Position numbers and translations under genes: made by a program. From the NCBI GenBank assembly GCA_910588125.1, contig CAJUPI010000054.1, forward strand, positions 1 to 22,264: a stretch of 22,264 bases of DNA. The letters run 5' to 3'. Positions within the stretch are counted from its first letter, which is position 1; every line of letters begins with the position of its first letter. Positions 21,516-22,264 of this stretch are shown in pieces. The notes under the pieces were generated by a model. That model was given only the letters and a program-made list of their open reading frames with translations. It did not search any database and had not been told where the DNA came from. This stretch comes from an uncultured Lachnospiraceae bacterium (GTDB lineage: Bacteria > Bacillota > Clostridia > Lachnospirales > Lachnospiraceae).

Positions 21516-22264
21516 TCACTCCTCACTGGGATTTAACTGCAATCCCAGCTCCTTTAATTTTGCTAAAACTTCTTCTAACGATTTTCTGCCCAAATTGCGG
21601 ACCTTCATCATATCCTCGGGTGTGCGGTTGCACAGCTCCTCGACGGTATTGATACCGGCTCGTTTTAAGCAGTTGTAGGAACGGACAGAAAGCTCTAGCT
21701 CGTCGATATTCATCTCCAGAACCTTTTCTTTCTCATTGTCCTCCTTCTCCACCATAATCTCGGCTGTCCGGGCATTCTCAGAGAGGTCGATGAACAGATT
21801 CAGATGCTCGCTGAGCACCTTTGCTGCCAGGCTGACCGCCTCATCCGGCGCCAGGGTTCCATTGGTGTATACATCCAGAGTCAGCTTGTCATAATCAATG
21901 ACCTGTCCGACACGGCTGTTTTCAATCGTCATATTGACCCTTTCCACTGGTGTATAAATCGAGTCAATCGCTATCACGCCAATGGGAAGATCTTCATTCT
22001 TATTCTTGTCTGCACTCACATATCCGCGGCCTTTGGAAATCGTCAGTTCCATATAGAACTTACTGTCCGTACCGCCGCTGAGCGTCGCAATCACCTGTTC
22101 CGGATTCATGATCTCGATATCCGGATCCGCCTGAATATCGGCCGCCGTGATCACGCCTTCTCCCTCAAACTCAATGTAGGCAGTCTTTACCTCATTGCTG
22201 TCGCTGTTATTCTTAATAGATAAGTTCTTGATGTTCATGATGATCTCAGTCACATCTTCCTTCA
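21516..22264 (-). CDS. rpoA: DNA-directed RNA polymerase subunit alpha, C-terminal part (cut by window edge)
   Basis: The frame is open to the right edge; about 248 C-terminal residues are present out of roughly 315. The start lies outside the window; the codon at 22253 is an internal valine (GTG) within KEDVTEIIMNIKNL. Visible parts are the end of the N-terminal assembly domain (PVERVNMTIENSRVGQ; LTLDVYTNGTLAPDEA), the flexible linker, and the C-terminal DNA- and activator-binding domain (LELSVRSYNCLKRAGINTVE; MMKVRNLGRKSLEEVLAKL). TGA at 21516 ends the gene. It is normally co-transcribed with rplQ. Confidence 0.97.
   Translation of the reverse strand, partial: KEDVTEIIMNIKNLSIKNNSDSNEVKTAYIEFEGEGVITAADIQADPDIEIMNPEQVIATLSGGTDSKFYMELTISKGRGYVSADKNKNEDLPIGVIAIDSIYTPVERVNMTIENSRVGQVIDYDKLTLDVYTNGTLAPDEAVSLAAKVLSEHLNLFIDLSENARTAEIMVEKEDNEKEKVLEMNIDELELSVRSYNCLKRAGINTVEELCNRTPEDMMKVRNLGRKSLEEVLAKLKELGLQLNPSEE

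Noticed and set aside
1..22264. CRISPR arrays, tRNA or rRNA genes, intact insertion sequences, riboswitches
   Set aside because: I looked for regularly spaced direct repeats, cloverleaf-like sequences with CCA ends, transposase frames and known leader motifs, and saw none that could be supported by eye. The biotin operon is explained by BirA rather than a riboswitch.

Overview
The window looks like chromosomal DNA of a gut-type Firmicute in class Clostridia, most likely Lachnospiraceae. Supporting signs are strong AGGAGG-type ribosome binding sites, sigma-A promoters of Gram-positive type, a Firmicute-style BirA operator, L17 with the central insertion seen in that family, and many PTS, MATE and AraC genes. 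There are about 17 protein genes, two of them cut by the window edges. I found no tRNA, rRNA, CRISPR array or intact insertion sequence.

Layout. (1) 1-218: the tail of a MATE efflux gene. (2) 384-7973, minus strand: a sugar-acid catabolic locus. A large LevR-type sigma-54 activator is followed at once by a close match to a -24/-12 promoter. That promoter would drive a KDPG-type aldolase, PTS IIA, IIB and IIC of the galactitol family, and an IlvD/Edd-type dehydratase. The set reads as PTS uptake and phosphorylation of an aldonate-like sugar acid, dehydration to a 2-keto-3-deoxy-6-phospho acid, and cleavage to pyruvate and a triose phosphate, so no separate sugar-acid kinase would be needed. 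(3) 8182-11785, minus: a bioY-bioB-bioD-bioA operon under a promoter whose -35 box lies inside a BirA operator. (4) 11801-14172: a LysR regulator divergent from a MATE transporter, with promoters that share one palindromic -10. (5) 14288-16515: an A/T-richer pair, an AraC regulator divergent from a YqhD-type iron alcohol dehydrogenase. (6) 16693-20376: uxuA-uxuB for glucuronate breakdown (minus), divergent from an AraC regulator (plus). (7) 20377-20842: a gene-free stretch with a 126-nt hairpin (42-bp perfect arms) and a likely bidirectional terminator. (8) 20843-22264, minus: rplQ and the C-terminal part of rpoA, the usual end of the S10-spc-alpha ribosomal cluster.

Themes. Two separate routes (the PTS/dehydratase locus and uxuAB) lead to 2-keto-3-deoxy sugar acids, pointing to an organism that lives on uronates and aldonates. 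Nearly every convergent gene pair is separated by an inverted repeat. Two of these gaps, both just downstream of MATE genes, carry copies of the same dispersed ~52-bp repeat. The most unusual items are the regulator's domain order with its adjacent sigma-54 promoter, the dispersed repeat, and the 42-bp perfect inverted repeat.
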